Assembly: GCA_021464415.1 (NCBI GenBank)
Contig: CM038467.1
Span: forward strand, 52,991,309 to 53,055,308
Direction: 5' to 3'
Length of the DNA: 64,000 nucleotides
Source of the DNA: Lonicera japonica
Lineage: Eukaryota; Streptophyta; Magnoliopsida; Dipsacales; Caprifoliaceae
Under the pieces are notes generated by a model that worked only from the letters and a program-made list of their open reading frames with translations, searched no databases and was not told the origin of the DNA. Numbering within the stretch: position 1 is the first letter of the stretch; each line of letters begins with the position of its first letter. A program made the position numbers and the translations under genes. Below are positions 10,874-22,800 of this stretch, piece after piece.

Positions 10874-11410
10874 CTATTTTCATTGAGTTCATTGCATCAA
10901 TGATCCACTTGTCTTCTCAATTAGCAAGAAGCCCTTCCTAAAAAAATGTTATTGGATGCTAAAGAACTATAATATTCTAGCGATTTATACATACATACAT
11001 AATATATATATTCCTCTTTTTATATTCTTCGCAATGTGAATCCCTTGAATGCCTATGGAAAAGCACTAGTTATTAACCCAAATTTTTCAACAATTTTATA
11101 GCCATAAATAAACATACCATCGATGAGAATATTTCTTCAATAGTTTCTCTCAAAAAGCATTTCTTGATAATGTCCAATCTATAATCATCACAACTTAAAG
11201 TTAGTAAAGTAAATATAATTAATTCATGTATTATACAACATAAATTTGAACATAAAGAAAAAAAATAAACAACTTTCACCTAGAATTTATGCTATTTTCT
11301 AGTACGACTACTATGTGAGAAAAATTGTTGATAATGTCAGATATGGTTGATAAATCAAAGACGTTTGATGAATCCACCATATCAAGCGCATTTTCCAGTA
11401 AAGCAAGATC

Positions 11411-11719
11411 CTATAATAGTTAAAAATGGGTAATAATAATATGAATTAATATAAATAAACACACATGCATTGGTATATATGGCCAAGACATGCTAAAGGG
11501 CTGATCCATATACGGGCCAATCCGGACCAGATTCGAACCCTTGGTGTTTAAATATAATTTCTTAGGAGGCTTATGAATACGTAACAAGCCACGTTCAATT
11601 TCAAATCTTAGAAGGCAAGACCATTTTCTTGGCTAGTTTACATTTATAATTGGGGAAGAAATCAAGATGTTAGAAGAGTATGGAGATTCTTCTTTGGTAA
11701 TCGAGCAAACTTTGGGCAA
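11411..11719. other. no gene seen
   Basis: AT-rich sequence between the pseudogene and retrotransposon debris; no exon homologous to the intact gene's exon 8 was found. Confidence 0.5.
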
Positions 11720-12090
11720 TTGGCAAACCTATAATGGGAAGCTTTGCCTTTGTAAGCTTCTCTTGGAGAGCCTTGCAGTTCAATTTGAATAGGTTCATTT
11801 CTCCAAAGACATGAACAATTTCACTGGTTTGCTTGCTACATTGGCTTCAATGGTCGACATCCATGATGGAGTGGCAGCATTTTCGTTAATGATAGGGAAG
11901 TCGACTGAGCTAGCATACAGTCTTAAAATCAATGTATCGGAATAAGTCACCGTGAATCAGTCAGTTTGGTATTACAATATTTGGAACCTTCTAAGAAAAG
12001 GAGTGTATCCACATGGGGTCGACCAAAAAGATTATGTCACTCTCCGAAAACTAGCCACACAGTTGATGTGCCATGAAATTAGTATAATTT
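11720..12090 (+). pseudogene. Ty3/gypsy pol fragment: RNase H tail and RNase H-integrase linker
   Basis: The plus strand reads VHFSKDMNNFTGLLATLASM, matching the end of the RNase H region (usual form H-x-x-R-x-x-N-x-x-A-D-A-L-A-x-L-A-S), then VWYYNIWNLLRKGVYPHG and YVTLRKLATQLM. The last two match the linker before integrase (usual forms W-Y-x-D-I-x-x-F-L and L-R-x-L-A-x-x). Stops are present. The next part of the same protein resumes at 13683. Confidence 0.72.
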
Positions 12091-13682
12091 ATCATGCTAA
12101 TTTATATTTTAGGACGCACGTATTATTACTATTTTTCTATTTTTAGTGCTTATTAAGTGCTTGAAAAGAATCAGATGAAATTGGCTTTTGAATGGAGAAA
12201 ATTTGATTTAAAATGAGGAAATTTTAATGAAAAGATTTGAAAGTAAATGAGAAATCATAGAAGCAGTTTGGTATTTTGAGCATATCTTCTCGCTCAGAGC
12301 TCGGATTTTTTCATTCTTTATATAGCTGGAAAGATGATTTGAATACCTGCAACTTTTGTATTTTGGGTTTTACATAATTAGAGATTTTCTTGGCCGAAAA
12401 CAATGTTAAAACTATTGCAGAGAATAATGTGCAGAAATTTATATATTTATTTTATTGGTTACCCAATTTTAATGCTAATGCTATGTTATTATGGGCCCAT
12501 CAATATATTTACTACTTAAATTAAACAAGTTCACATGCTATCAATTCCAAGAAAATGGGCTACGCCAATTGTCCATTGAAGAAAAGTCTGGGTCGAGCCC
12601 ATTTAATTAATTAATTAAAGCCCTAAAGGAGAGGGCTGGAAAAATTGAGCCGTTAGAACCGGTTGGGTTCTTAAACGGTTCTTCACTTTTTTGTACTTAC
12701 AACCAAACCGTTATAATTTAATGGTTCGGTTAACGGTTCTTCGAAAATTGGTTAGGAACCGAACCGGTCCCAGCCCTATTAAAGGAGACGAAGTTTCAGC
12801 CATCACAAGTATAAAAGGAGCAACAACCGTAGCAATGAAGAAAAAACCGTGCACAGTGCTTTTGTCGAGCACTATTTATTCTTCTCCTCTTTAATTCTAT
12901 TTTTTTTCTTCTTACTTTTTACTTTTTCGAAGATTTTGAAGATTGAAGATTTGTTTTAGTTAATTAATTTCATGGGAAGTAAGTTTACTTTAATTTTATT
13001 ATTTTATGTTTTATATGCTAGTTTAAATTTGTGATAGGACTAGGATAAGTATATTTAATTTATTTTATTGCACATGTTCATGCCAATTGACTCTACTAAT
13101 TTAATGCTTCAATATTAAATACAATTCTTCCTATTTGATGCATATTTTAATTGATAAAAATAACGTTAGATTCTCATTATTTTTTTATTAAATTCACCTT
13201 GTGATTTGTTTAGAGCGGATATAGGGTGTGTTTTGACGGATATAGTGAGTGTTTTGACCTTATACATAAATTTAGTTGTGGAAGAAATATAATTGAATTT
13301 TTATAAATTAATTAAACTTGAATGATTTTATTTTTTGCAAATAATAGAGTCGAGAGACTAAATTATTACGAGACAAGAATAGAGTTTACACGCATGAATA
13401 CTTAGGAAGATGTTATTAAATATATGATTCCGAAACCTTAGCAATTAATTAATTAATTTTATTATCTGGCCTAATATTATTTAGTTTACTTTCTTTGTTT
13501 TGCTTTACATATTTTATTTTATTCCACCATGTTTTTGGCTAGATTAAGAATTTAGTGAAAAATTAATAGGTAATTAAAAAACATAATGTTTAAGTTTCCG
13601 TGTTATTGACATCGCTTACACGCTATATTATCAACTGATTCATTCACTTATGAGTATCAAAATTTATCACAACAATAGTTCA
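12090..13682. mobile_element. insertion of LTR-like DNA splitting the pol fragment
   Basis: The pol homology breaks near 12090 and resumes near 13683, so about 1.6 kb was inserted. The insert has no gene. Parts resemble the right edge of the window (63456-64000): TATAATTTAT near the start, a GGGCCCAT...ATATATTT block, and a GCACAGTGCT...TTCTTCT block. Exact ends and duplication were not identified. Confidence 0.4.
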
Positions 13683-13925
13683 TCCTCTGCAACCACACGA
13701 TGTATAAACGGGACTATGATGACACTCACCTCCAATGTGTATGCCATGATCAGTTCGAATAAGTAATGGGCCGAATATATTATGGGGAATGTGGCCTCAC
13801 ATGAGCGGAACCAATTTGTCTAGAAGATTGATAAACAGGCTATTTTTGGACTAACCTACAGATGGACTGCAATCAGTATATTCAGAGATGCCATAAGTGT
13901 CAGAAAGAAGCCAAGGCTTAGAATC
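13683..13925 (+). pseudogene. Ty3/gypsy integrase zinc-binding domain fragment
   Basis: The plus strand reads MYKRDYDDTHLQC, then with stops a degraded H-x-G-x-C-G segment, TGYFW and CNQYIQRCHKCQKEAKA. This is the HHCC zinc domain that begins plant Ty3/gypsy integrases. It continues the protein broken at 12090. The catalytic core is not found downstream. Confidence 0.72.
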
Positions 13926-16365
13926 AACCACTGAGAGAAGTATGAAAATCAACCATTCTTGATATATTAAGGTTTCATGTATGAGACAAGAAGAAGAATA
14001 AAGCTATAATCTGTTTTTTGAAGTTTGAAACGAAATGAAAAGGCTGGCGCACACAAAGGATTGATATAGCGACGAATGTTTCGATTGAAACATCTAGCCA
14101 TAACTCGAAACAGGGTATTGGAAAAAACTGAAACGGGGCTTGCCATAAGGCCCCTCGGAGGCTCGGAACATCAGGCAAACGAATCAGAACAACGGACACC
14201 CAAAGCGGGTCTATCTGTCATCTAGGAGCAGAACAATCCTCTTGGCCCTTTTCTAGTATGCAAGAGTCACAAAATGTGAATATTACCTTTACTTATGTTG
14301 TTTTCTCTCTCAATGTTGTACACTTATCTTAAGCACACAAACGTTGAGGCACTTTGTGGCTACCCCATTCCGTGACTCTTCCATTTATGTACAAACTGTA
14401 TTATATTTGGTCAAAGCTCAATTTAGTCGTGACTAATACAAAATTCATGGATTTGAATAGAAGGCAGTTACAACCGGGCCAAGACTCCAAAATCATGACA
14501 AATTCGGTCCTAGGAGTGCAAATCCCAAAAATAAGATTTAGGGCACGTCACAAATTTAGTGACTAAAAAAGGAGCATAGACCCCTAGATCCATGTAAAAG
14601 TGTAGCTAGAGAGAGACATAGAGAGATGAATCAAGGACAAAAGGCTTAGTCTATGTTGAGGCTACAATGACTTGACAAGGAGACGAAGAATACTTGAGAG
14701 AGGATGGGTTAGACATTGTACTAAGTGGTTAGGAATTATTCCGACTAAAAGTCTTATGTCGTGAAATCTAATCGTTCAAAATATATAGGATAAAGGAGCT
14801 ACTTCATCTAATGCCAATTGGTTTTGATTTGAATTCTCCAAATTCTAACATGAAATCACAGGGCGGGTTATTCATCCACGTGTGGGCCTAATGGCCACAC
14901 GAGTTGAGTTACACATCACCCAATACAACCAGTTCACATGGTTGCTTCAAAATTACGTCACACATGAGGAGGTTTATTGATACTATAAAATTATCCACAT
15001 CATGAAATCAAAGCCTACAATATATAAGATAAAGTTTCTCCAGCTTTAATATGTTGTAACCTTTCTTGGGAGAACCCAAACCAAATTATATTCTAATTAC
15101 AGTAATTTTGTATATTTTTTTTATAGAAATTCGCATATAATATAAATGGTGAGGAGTGTCTTTTGTTCTACACCAAAATATGACTTAGAGTACCCTTTTT
15201 ACTTACCTATTTTCCCCCGTCATTTTTAAGTTCTATAAAGATATACATCCACATTAATAGAATGCGAAAAACTACTTTGGCACAGTTCTAATAGCATAAT
15301 TAATTTCCATTAATGATCCATAAAATTGAAATTATAATGAGTAGATCATTTCCACAAAATTTTATTGAAAAAGTCAATTTGAATTTCTTGATGAAATTTT
15401 GTGGTGAGATTGATTTACTCATTATACAAATCATCGATCTCCATTATACAAATCATCGATCTCTAGCAAATTTCTTAAATTGATCCCGTTAAAAAAATTT
15501 AGATTAAAGGGGTAATAAAGAAGCAGTAAGTACGTGTAATTGACTGCTAGAACAAATAATTATCCAACACTTAAAACTGCCCAGGTTTCCCATAGTCAAT
15601 ATTGTTACCATTTACATTATACTGGGCCAAAGAAAACTAATATGGCCAATAACTTCGCTTGGGGGGGGGGGGGGAATCTGGCTTGGCATATTTAATTTGA
15701 TTTGAATAGTTGACTCGTTTGGTTGCTTAAATTATCTTATTTATAATTGTTTTATTGTAAATTAACAAATTGTAAATTGTTTCATTTCAACAAAAATATT
15801 TGTGGTGTGATTTTTTTCACATAAACTTGTATGATAGTTTTAAGTTATATAATTTCAAGTATAGCTTTACGTTTTCTTATTTAATATCTTAGGTATTAAC
15901 TTAAATTTATGACTTTATAAAGTAGTTTATTTTTGCAACCAAACACTTAAAGTAGATAATTCATGAATTAAATAATTATAAGTAGTCAAATTTGGGAGAA
16001 CAACCAAACGGGTAACTGCTAGACCAGTTATTACTTTAATAATTATTTTTCATTTTCTTTAAATTATTTATATTCTCATCGTATACATAAAACTCTAATA
16101 TAAATATATATTAATTGGCCTTGATTTTCACAAATCTACGAGTGTTACATTGTCTAGATGAATAGGAAAAAGAGGAGAATGGAACTTATAAACTAATTCT
16201 ATAATGTTTCGTTCAATTTATTATAATTATTAAATGTGGTTCCAAAAAAACAAACGTTCAATGTCACACACAATAACTACTTTAAATAAGCCCTTGGCTT
16301 AATATCCATGTTTGAATGTACATATGTATATATATACTATTATTAGTGACTCCCAATATATAGGG
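13926..16365. other. intergenic DNA, TE-like, no gene
   Basis: Many stops in all frames and no recognisable protein. It holds a near-perfect hairpin at 15336-15421 (ATGAGTA...TACTCAT with CCACAAAATTT arms), a run of 14 G at 15661-15674, and two related segments at about 14756-14850 and 14999-15060 of a common plant repeat type. Confidence 0.5.
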
Positions 16366-16368
16366 AAA

Positions 16369-16752
16369 GGATCTTAACTAGGAGAACCAATTTTATACTT
16401 CTCAAATACAAATCAATATTTTTGAGAGAGTATATTGATGAATTTTTTGGCGAAACTTGGTAGTGATGATCTATAAATCTAGTAGATCGTCTCTACCAAA
16501 TTTCATTAACAAATTCAATTGGGAAGTGAGTTAACAAGAAAATTGATATATATGGACATTTCTAACTGTTGAAATTTTAGATATTTAGTAAGCCCACTTC
16601 CCAGTTGTATTTTTGATGAAATTGGTGGAGAAGATATACTAAATATATGGATAATCTTCACCAAGTATCATCCAAAAATTTCTCCAATTACCGCCTCAAA
16701 ATTATTGGTCCGTATTTAAGGACCAACAAATTGGTCCGCTTGAGAGATCCCT
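16369..16752. repeat. foldback MITE
   Basis: Imperfect inverted repeats with ends AAGGATCTTAACTAGG...ACCAATTTT and, inverted, AGGGATCTCTCAAGCGGACC. An inner pair of arms contains GGGAAGTGAGTTAAC and CCACTTCCC. Its inner arms resemble those of the foldback at 26189-26496. Confidence 0.5.
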
Positions 16753-16826
16753 CATGATGTTTCTTAATCATTATTTGAAAAATTATCATTTGGATTTGTT
16801 TTTATTAATAGCCTTTGCCATTGGGC

Positions 16827-19800
16827 CTAGAGTCTTGATAACATAGGGTAGGATAGGTTGGATCTTGCCGGAAGTTTTAATGATTCCCAGTCTTCATCAT
16901 CAACATTGGAGAAAAGTGTATGCACCATTTCTTCAGTCACCAACTCCAATTTTGAAGGTGCCCACTACATTAATAAATGAAAAAAAAAAGAAGTTATGAC
17001 TAATAATAAGCACTAATTTGTCAAGATAATTGCTATTGCAAGCGGAATTATTGCTATTAGAGCAAGTATATACACACTCTTCTAGAGCTAGATATTCTCC
17101 TCTGGCAATATTAATTGTCTTTGTAAATACGCAAAACACAAACTTAGAAAAGTTAAAAAGTCCCTTTGCAAAGCTTGACATACATATATAATGACAAAGT
17201 TCAATGAAGCGTACCCGGGGATTATTATCTTTATCAATTAGCATGGCTCTAGAACCCTGAAGTGAAAAAAAAATGCAATTATATTAATTAGAATATGGGA
17301 AAACTTAGTCAAATGAGTTAAACTGACGCTCTAAGTAGTTATTTTCTCAAATTCAAAATTGGTAATGTCACGTACAAAGCTTAACCTCTACAATCTTGTA
17401 GTTCAAACTTTGACATAAATTATATGCGAATTTGTAAATTTACCAATTTGAGATGCTTGAAAAGGGAAAAACTTGAATCAAACAAGCAACGGAAGTAACA
17501 TTTAAACAACCTCAAAGAAATCGTCACTAATTGTTCTCCGCAAGATGTGAGAAAGGGCTTTAAATTCACGTACGAGACATTGATCAAGCTTCTGCGCCCG
17601 ACCATCCCTAATCTATTGAACATGTAGAATAAAAGTAAATACAATTCACATGATTCGATACCACTATGACAAAATTTATATTTTGCAGTATATTATCAAG
17701 TTCAATGTTATTTTACCGATTTTAGAAAAACTTTTAGGCTCGTCGGGGAAGCTTTTTTCATTGAGTTTATCGCACCAACGATCCATTTCTCTGCTCTGCT
17801 AGCAAAAACTTCCTCCTGCAATACATAGATGAAATTGATCGAGCATGTTTTGGATTTGCTTAACAAATTTTCAAAAGTTCTTTATTTTATAAATCTGATA
17901 AGTTATTATTAATTTGCATACTTTCATGGATAACATAATTAGTAGTATTTGAAGCTAAAATTAGAAAAATATTTCATCAATAATTTAATGAATTTTGGGC
18001 TTTTTGGTCCCCCCTCCCCCAACACACACACACACATTTTATATTTAATTAGAATTACACTTTCATGTTATTTCATAATCGTTAGAGTTTCAAAATTAAC
18101 TACAAATTTTGTATCCTTTTTATGATAAATATACATACCAATGATGATAAAATTTCTTCAACAGTTTCTCCTGAAAAGCACATGTTGATGATCTCCAATC
18201 TATAGCCAATACTTCATAATGTTAGTAAAAATAAGTTGAGTTCATGCGCTTATGAATCATGAATATTACTTTAAAGGTTCATTGGGTTGCTAGGAAAATT
18301 TTGCGAAAAAGTGCTTCGTTAAAAAAGTGAAGGAAGTGAAGTAAATGAAACGAAAAGAGATTTTTTTTGTGTGCGTTTGGTTGACAAATTGATGCATGGA
18401 TTTCTCTATTTCAAGATCTACGACACAATTTTTTTTGGTTTGATTGGTTTTGCGCGAAACTTCGTATCTCGCACAAAACTTATTTGATGAGGGGCCAGTA
18501 AACTTTCCTACATACCAAATGCAATAAAAATACACGAAAGTTAAATTTCTCGCACTTTCCTTTCTCACCTAGAATTTATATTATTTTGTGTCAAGTCCAC
18601 TTGTTGATCATATTTGTTGATGATCCCAGTTATAGTTGATATATCAAAGTCACTAGATGGGGCCACCATATCTAGTGCATTTTCCAACGAAGCAATATCC
18701 TGTATATACATAAATGATTTAGACAAACACATAGGTATAATTTCAAGTTTGAAATAATTTTATTTTTTTTAATTAAATGGATGCATTTTGAAATAAATGA
18801 AAATCAATGTATTGAAGTATTTTCATAGAAAATAACGTATTCATGTCATTTAAATTTTACTAAGAAATATGTGGATATATTTTAATTCAAGTAAGAGTAA
18901 GAGTATAATTCGGTACTAAGCGTCCAAATTAATAGCCACTCATTTTCATTTAAAATCGAAGAAGGTGACACCCAATAAAATCAAAGTAAGCGTATGAATA
19001 TCTAAATTTTTATTTTTGTGTATGTACAAAAAAAGATGTAGATAATTGAAATTGACCACGAGGGCATGAGGTGTAATAATCGAAATCGTTTTAATATTAA
19101 AAAGTCTTTAACACTATTAGAAAAAAAAATAGTATTGAGTATATATAAATACTTGATTCCGTGGTATTAAATTACTATTTTATCAAATTTAGTTATACAA
19201 ACTAAAATGTACATAACGCATAGTACGTATATAAGTAGTTTGTATTGGAATGTCAATAATGTTTTGTTAAAATAATGGTTACACCTTAAATTTTGTATTA
19301 AAATTGATTTCACTTGAGGAACAGAGGACGGGTTTTTGGAGTTAAATCACACTCGAGGGATCGCAACCCTACTATTTTATTAAGATTAGTGGCATCATTT
19401 GTACCTTTACTTCATGAGTTGTTATTGTCTATTAATTAATCATATGTCATGTTAACGAGTATTTCAAGGACATATGTTAACAACTCATTTATAATAAGAA
19501 AAAATGTTAAATATATATTTAATAGGGCACAAATTGTTACGCATAGGGTTATTCTTTCTATTCATACTATACTTAATATGTGTCTTTAGGGTATAAGTTA
19601 TCATTTTTCATTAATCACAAGAAGATTATCGTTGTTATACAAATTATCAAATTATGAGTTGTCATGATCTATTAATTAAACATGAGTCATGCTAACGTGT
19701 GCCCCAAGGGCACATGCTAACAACCCATTTATAATAAGAAAAAAATATTAAATACATATTTTAGGGTGTAAATGGATATTCGAAAATCCGAATCCGTATT

Positions 19801-22800
19801 TGGTGGATATTTATCTGAATGGATATTTGGAAGAGAATTTGGATAGTGTTTATAAATATCCGAGAAAATGGATTTGGGTATGGATAATGATAGTATTCGA
19901 CCTGGGTAATCCGTATCCAAGGTGGATTATCCATATTTACGATAATACAATTTACCGGATATTCGTATCCGCTATAATTTAGTATATTATATATATATAT
20001 ATATATATCTCCCCATTTTAAAAAAAAATTTGATTAGGATTTAATTTGGTGTGCACAAAATGGTCACAATTTACCAAAAAAATTAAAGTAAACCAAAAAA
20101 GAAAAACACCTATAAAAAAGGAAAATAAAGGGAAATACTATTTACAACATATATGATTTGTTAATATGAAAGGATCAAGACCATATCAAATTTAAAATTG
20201 TAGTAATTTTCAACCTTGATTTGTCATTTTGATTTGTATAGTTATATTATAATTTTAATGTAAATCTTATTGGGTTATGATCTGTATGGTTATATTATAA
20301 TTATAACATAAATTTTATTGGGCTATACAAAAGAAATAAAATAAATTCCTTATTTGAGTTAAAAGTTTGACATAAAACGTTAAACATTATTTTAATACAT
20401 TTTACAATGTTTCGTTATATTTCTGGAGTTACAACTTGTATAATGTGTCATTTTAGTTGAAAGATTATGTAGTAAAATATAATTTTAAGATTGAACTAAT
20501 TTTTAGCTTAACAAAACATAGGCAACATGTATGTATGTAGTTATATAGAAAAATGGATAGGAATATTATCTGAATCCGAGATATCCTATAGGATAAGGAT
20601 AAGAATAGTTTAATATATTATTTGAAAGGATACAAATAAGGATTTTGATAGTAAATTTAAAAAGGATATAGATAATGGACAACGTGGTATCCGATCCGTT
20701 TACACCCCTAACATATTTAACGGGGCATGTATTTTCACACTTGAGGTTATTCTTCATATTCATAGTATACTTAATATGTGTCTTTACGGTACAAATTATC
20801 ATTTTCCATTAATCACAAAGAGATTATCGTTGTTATATAAATTATCAAATTACTCTTTGTAACTTCAGAGGAAAAAAATATTACTTGCAATTAGTGTTTT
20901 ACCTATAAATAGTATTATTTATCCTATAGGATGAGTTTTAATCAAGAAATTAAAAAGCACTCTATTCAATGACACTATTAATTTAAGAATTTAAGAGTAA
21001 ACAACTCAGATTGTTACTAAACTATTGAGCGAATTTTATTTTGCCCATCTAACTTAAAAAAGATGTTAGTTTGGCTATTAAACTTTGAAATGAGTTTCAT
21101 TTTGCACATTCCATTAATTAGGCAAACTGGGAAACTGAAACTCGCTCCAAGTTTGATGACTAAATGTTATGAACCCAAAGTAGTATATGAGGCGCATAGT
21201 TACACTTAATTATTTTGCAAGCCTATTTTCAGGGCACATGTTCTTCCCATGAATTTGTAACACTAAACTTATGGTTTTTAAAGTTGAATGAACAAAATCA
21301 ACTTCACAAAATATTTAGGGACCATTTCAGTTGTTTACTTTTAAATTTAAGGATTAATTGCACTTTGCCCTTCTCAACTATGTGGGTACTAGCACTTTGC
21401 CACCTAAACTACCAAAGTTAGCAATTAATGCTACCAATTATTCAAGTTGTTGCACTTCACCGGTTTTGGCTTACAGAATTAAAATTTTAAACGGTTTAGA
21501 GCCCAAATGTAATTTTGAATACTTGAGGGCAATAACGTAATTTTCACTCTATCATCACAATTTTTGGTCACCATCTCCGGCCACCTCTGTTACCACCATC
21601 TCCGGCCACCTCTGTTACCACCATCTCCACCTCTTTCTCTTTCTAAACTCTCCACTTTTCTCTCTCATCTCCACCAACAACAACCCCTCTTTCTCTGTCA
21701 TCTCATCAACACCATATCCCCCTTTCTTCTACCAATATTAAGTTCAAATTTTAAAAATAATAATTATTTTTTTCCGAAAGGCTTTCATTCTCATTAACTA
21801 GGTTTGAAAATCCGTGAGTTTGAAATGAATGAATTTCAAGATCAAGAGTAAAGGGATAGAGAGAAGTTCAGGGGCGGGGGGTGGTTTGATTTAAAAAATG
21901 ATGGGTTCTTTTTGGGTTCACCTTTTTGGGTTCTTCAGCAGCTATGTAACAAGTAAAAATGGGAGGAAAAATTTAGTATTTAGTGATAAGAGGATTGGTG
22001 GGTGAAGTGTCAATTGACAGAGAAGATGATATGCATTATGCATGTATATGTATAAAGAGAAATAAAGGAATGAAATATATAAGGGGAGATAGAAGAGAGA
22101 GATATTATAGATGGGGTTGGGGAAGATAAAGGAAGGGAATTCATTACAGAATGATGACCTTGGTGGAAGAAATGGGGATATGGTGTTGAAGAGAGGAGAT
22201 AAGAGACAGGGGGGTTGATGTTGGTAGAGATGAGAGAGAAAAGTGGAGAGTTTAGAGAGAGAAAAGGGTGGAGTTGGTGGTAGTGGAGGTGGTCGAAGAT
22301 GGTGGTGGCCGGAGATGGTGACCAGAGATGATCACCGGAATAGTGATGAGAGATTAAAAATTACGTTTATTGCCCTCATCTATTCAAAATTACATTTGGG
22401 TTCTAAACCGTTTAAAATTTTAATCATGTCAAACAAGACGGGTGAAGTGCAACAACTTGAATAGTTAGTAGCATTAATTGCTAACTTTGGTAGTTTAGAT
22501 GGCAAAGTGCTAGTACCTCCATAGTTGAGAGGGGCAAAGTGTAATTAAGCCTAAATTTAAATTTAAAAAAATTGATAAACAAATATATATATATATATGA
22601 TTTGGTAGTATACCTTTGAAAGGATAAAATGAGTTGCAAGGCCACATGCAAGCATGGAACCCCCATCTATTCTTGCACCTGTCAACCCCAGATACTCTCC
22701 TGTAATATATTTGTTAAAAAAGTGCTATAAAATTACATGCTAAAATGCCAAACAAGAAATTTTAATATTATATATAAAGGTTTAGTTCTATGATTTTTAA

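Larger units (their letters stand above)
7270..11410 (-). pseudogene. 5'-truncated CHY1-like hydrolase pseudogene (exons 9-14)
   Basis: Homologous exon by exon to the 3' half of the intact gene at 16827-31989, in the same order and strand. Segments: 11280-11410 (131 nt) and 11118-11178 (61 nt), identical in length to the intact exons; an EGLLAN-stop-EDKW exon split into 10874-10937 and 10171-10210; an exon split into 9836-9902 and 8261-8301; 7950-7991 (42 nt, GFSAMIIDRDKNPH); and a last exon ending at 7412 (WVPSKLEVMSEE). It is disabled by a TGA in the split EDKW exon, a TGA plus one-base insertion in the last exon, and two solo LTRs inserted in exons. No trace of exons 1-8 lies upstream; the DNA there is retrotransposon debris. 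It is probably a partial tandem duplicate. Confidence 0.92.

Noticed and set aside
15661..15674. Run of 14 G as a functional quadruplex.
   Set aside because: A single homopolymer in intergenic DNA; could also be an assembly or polymerase slip.
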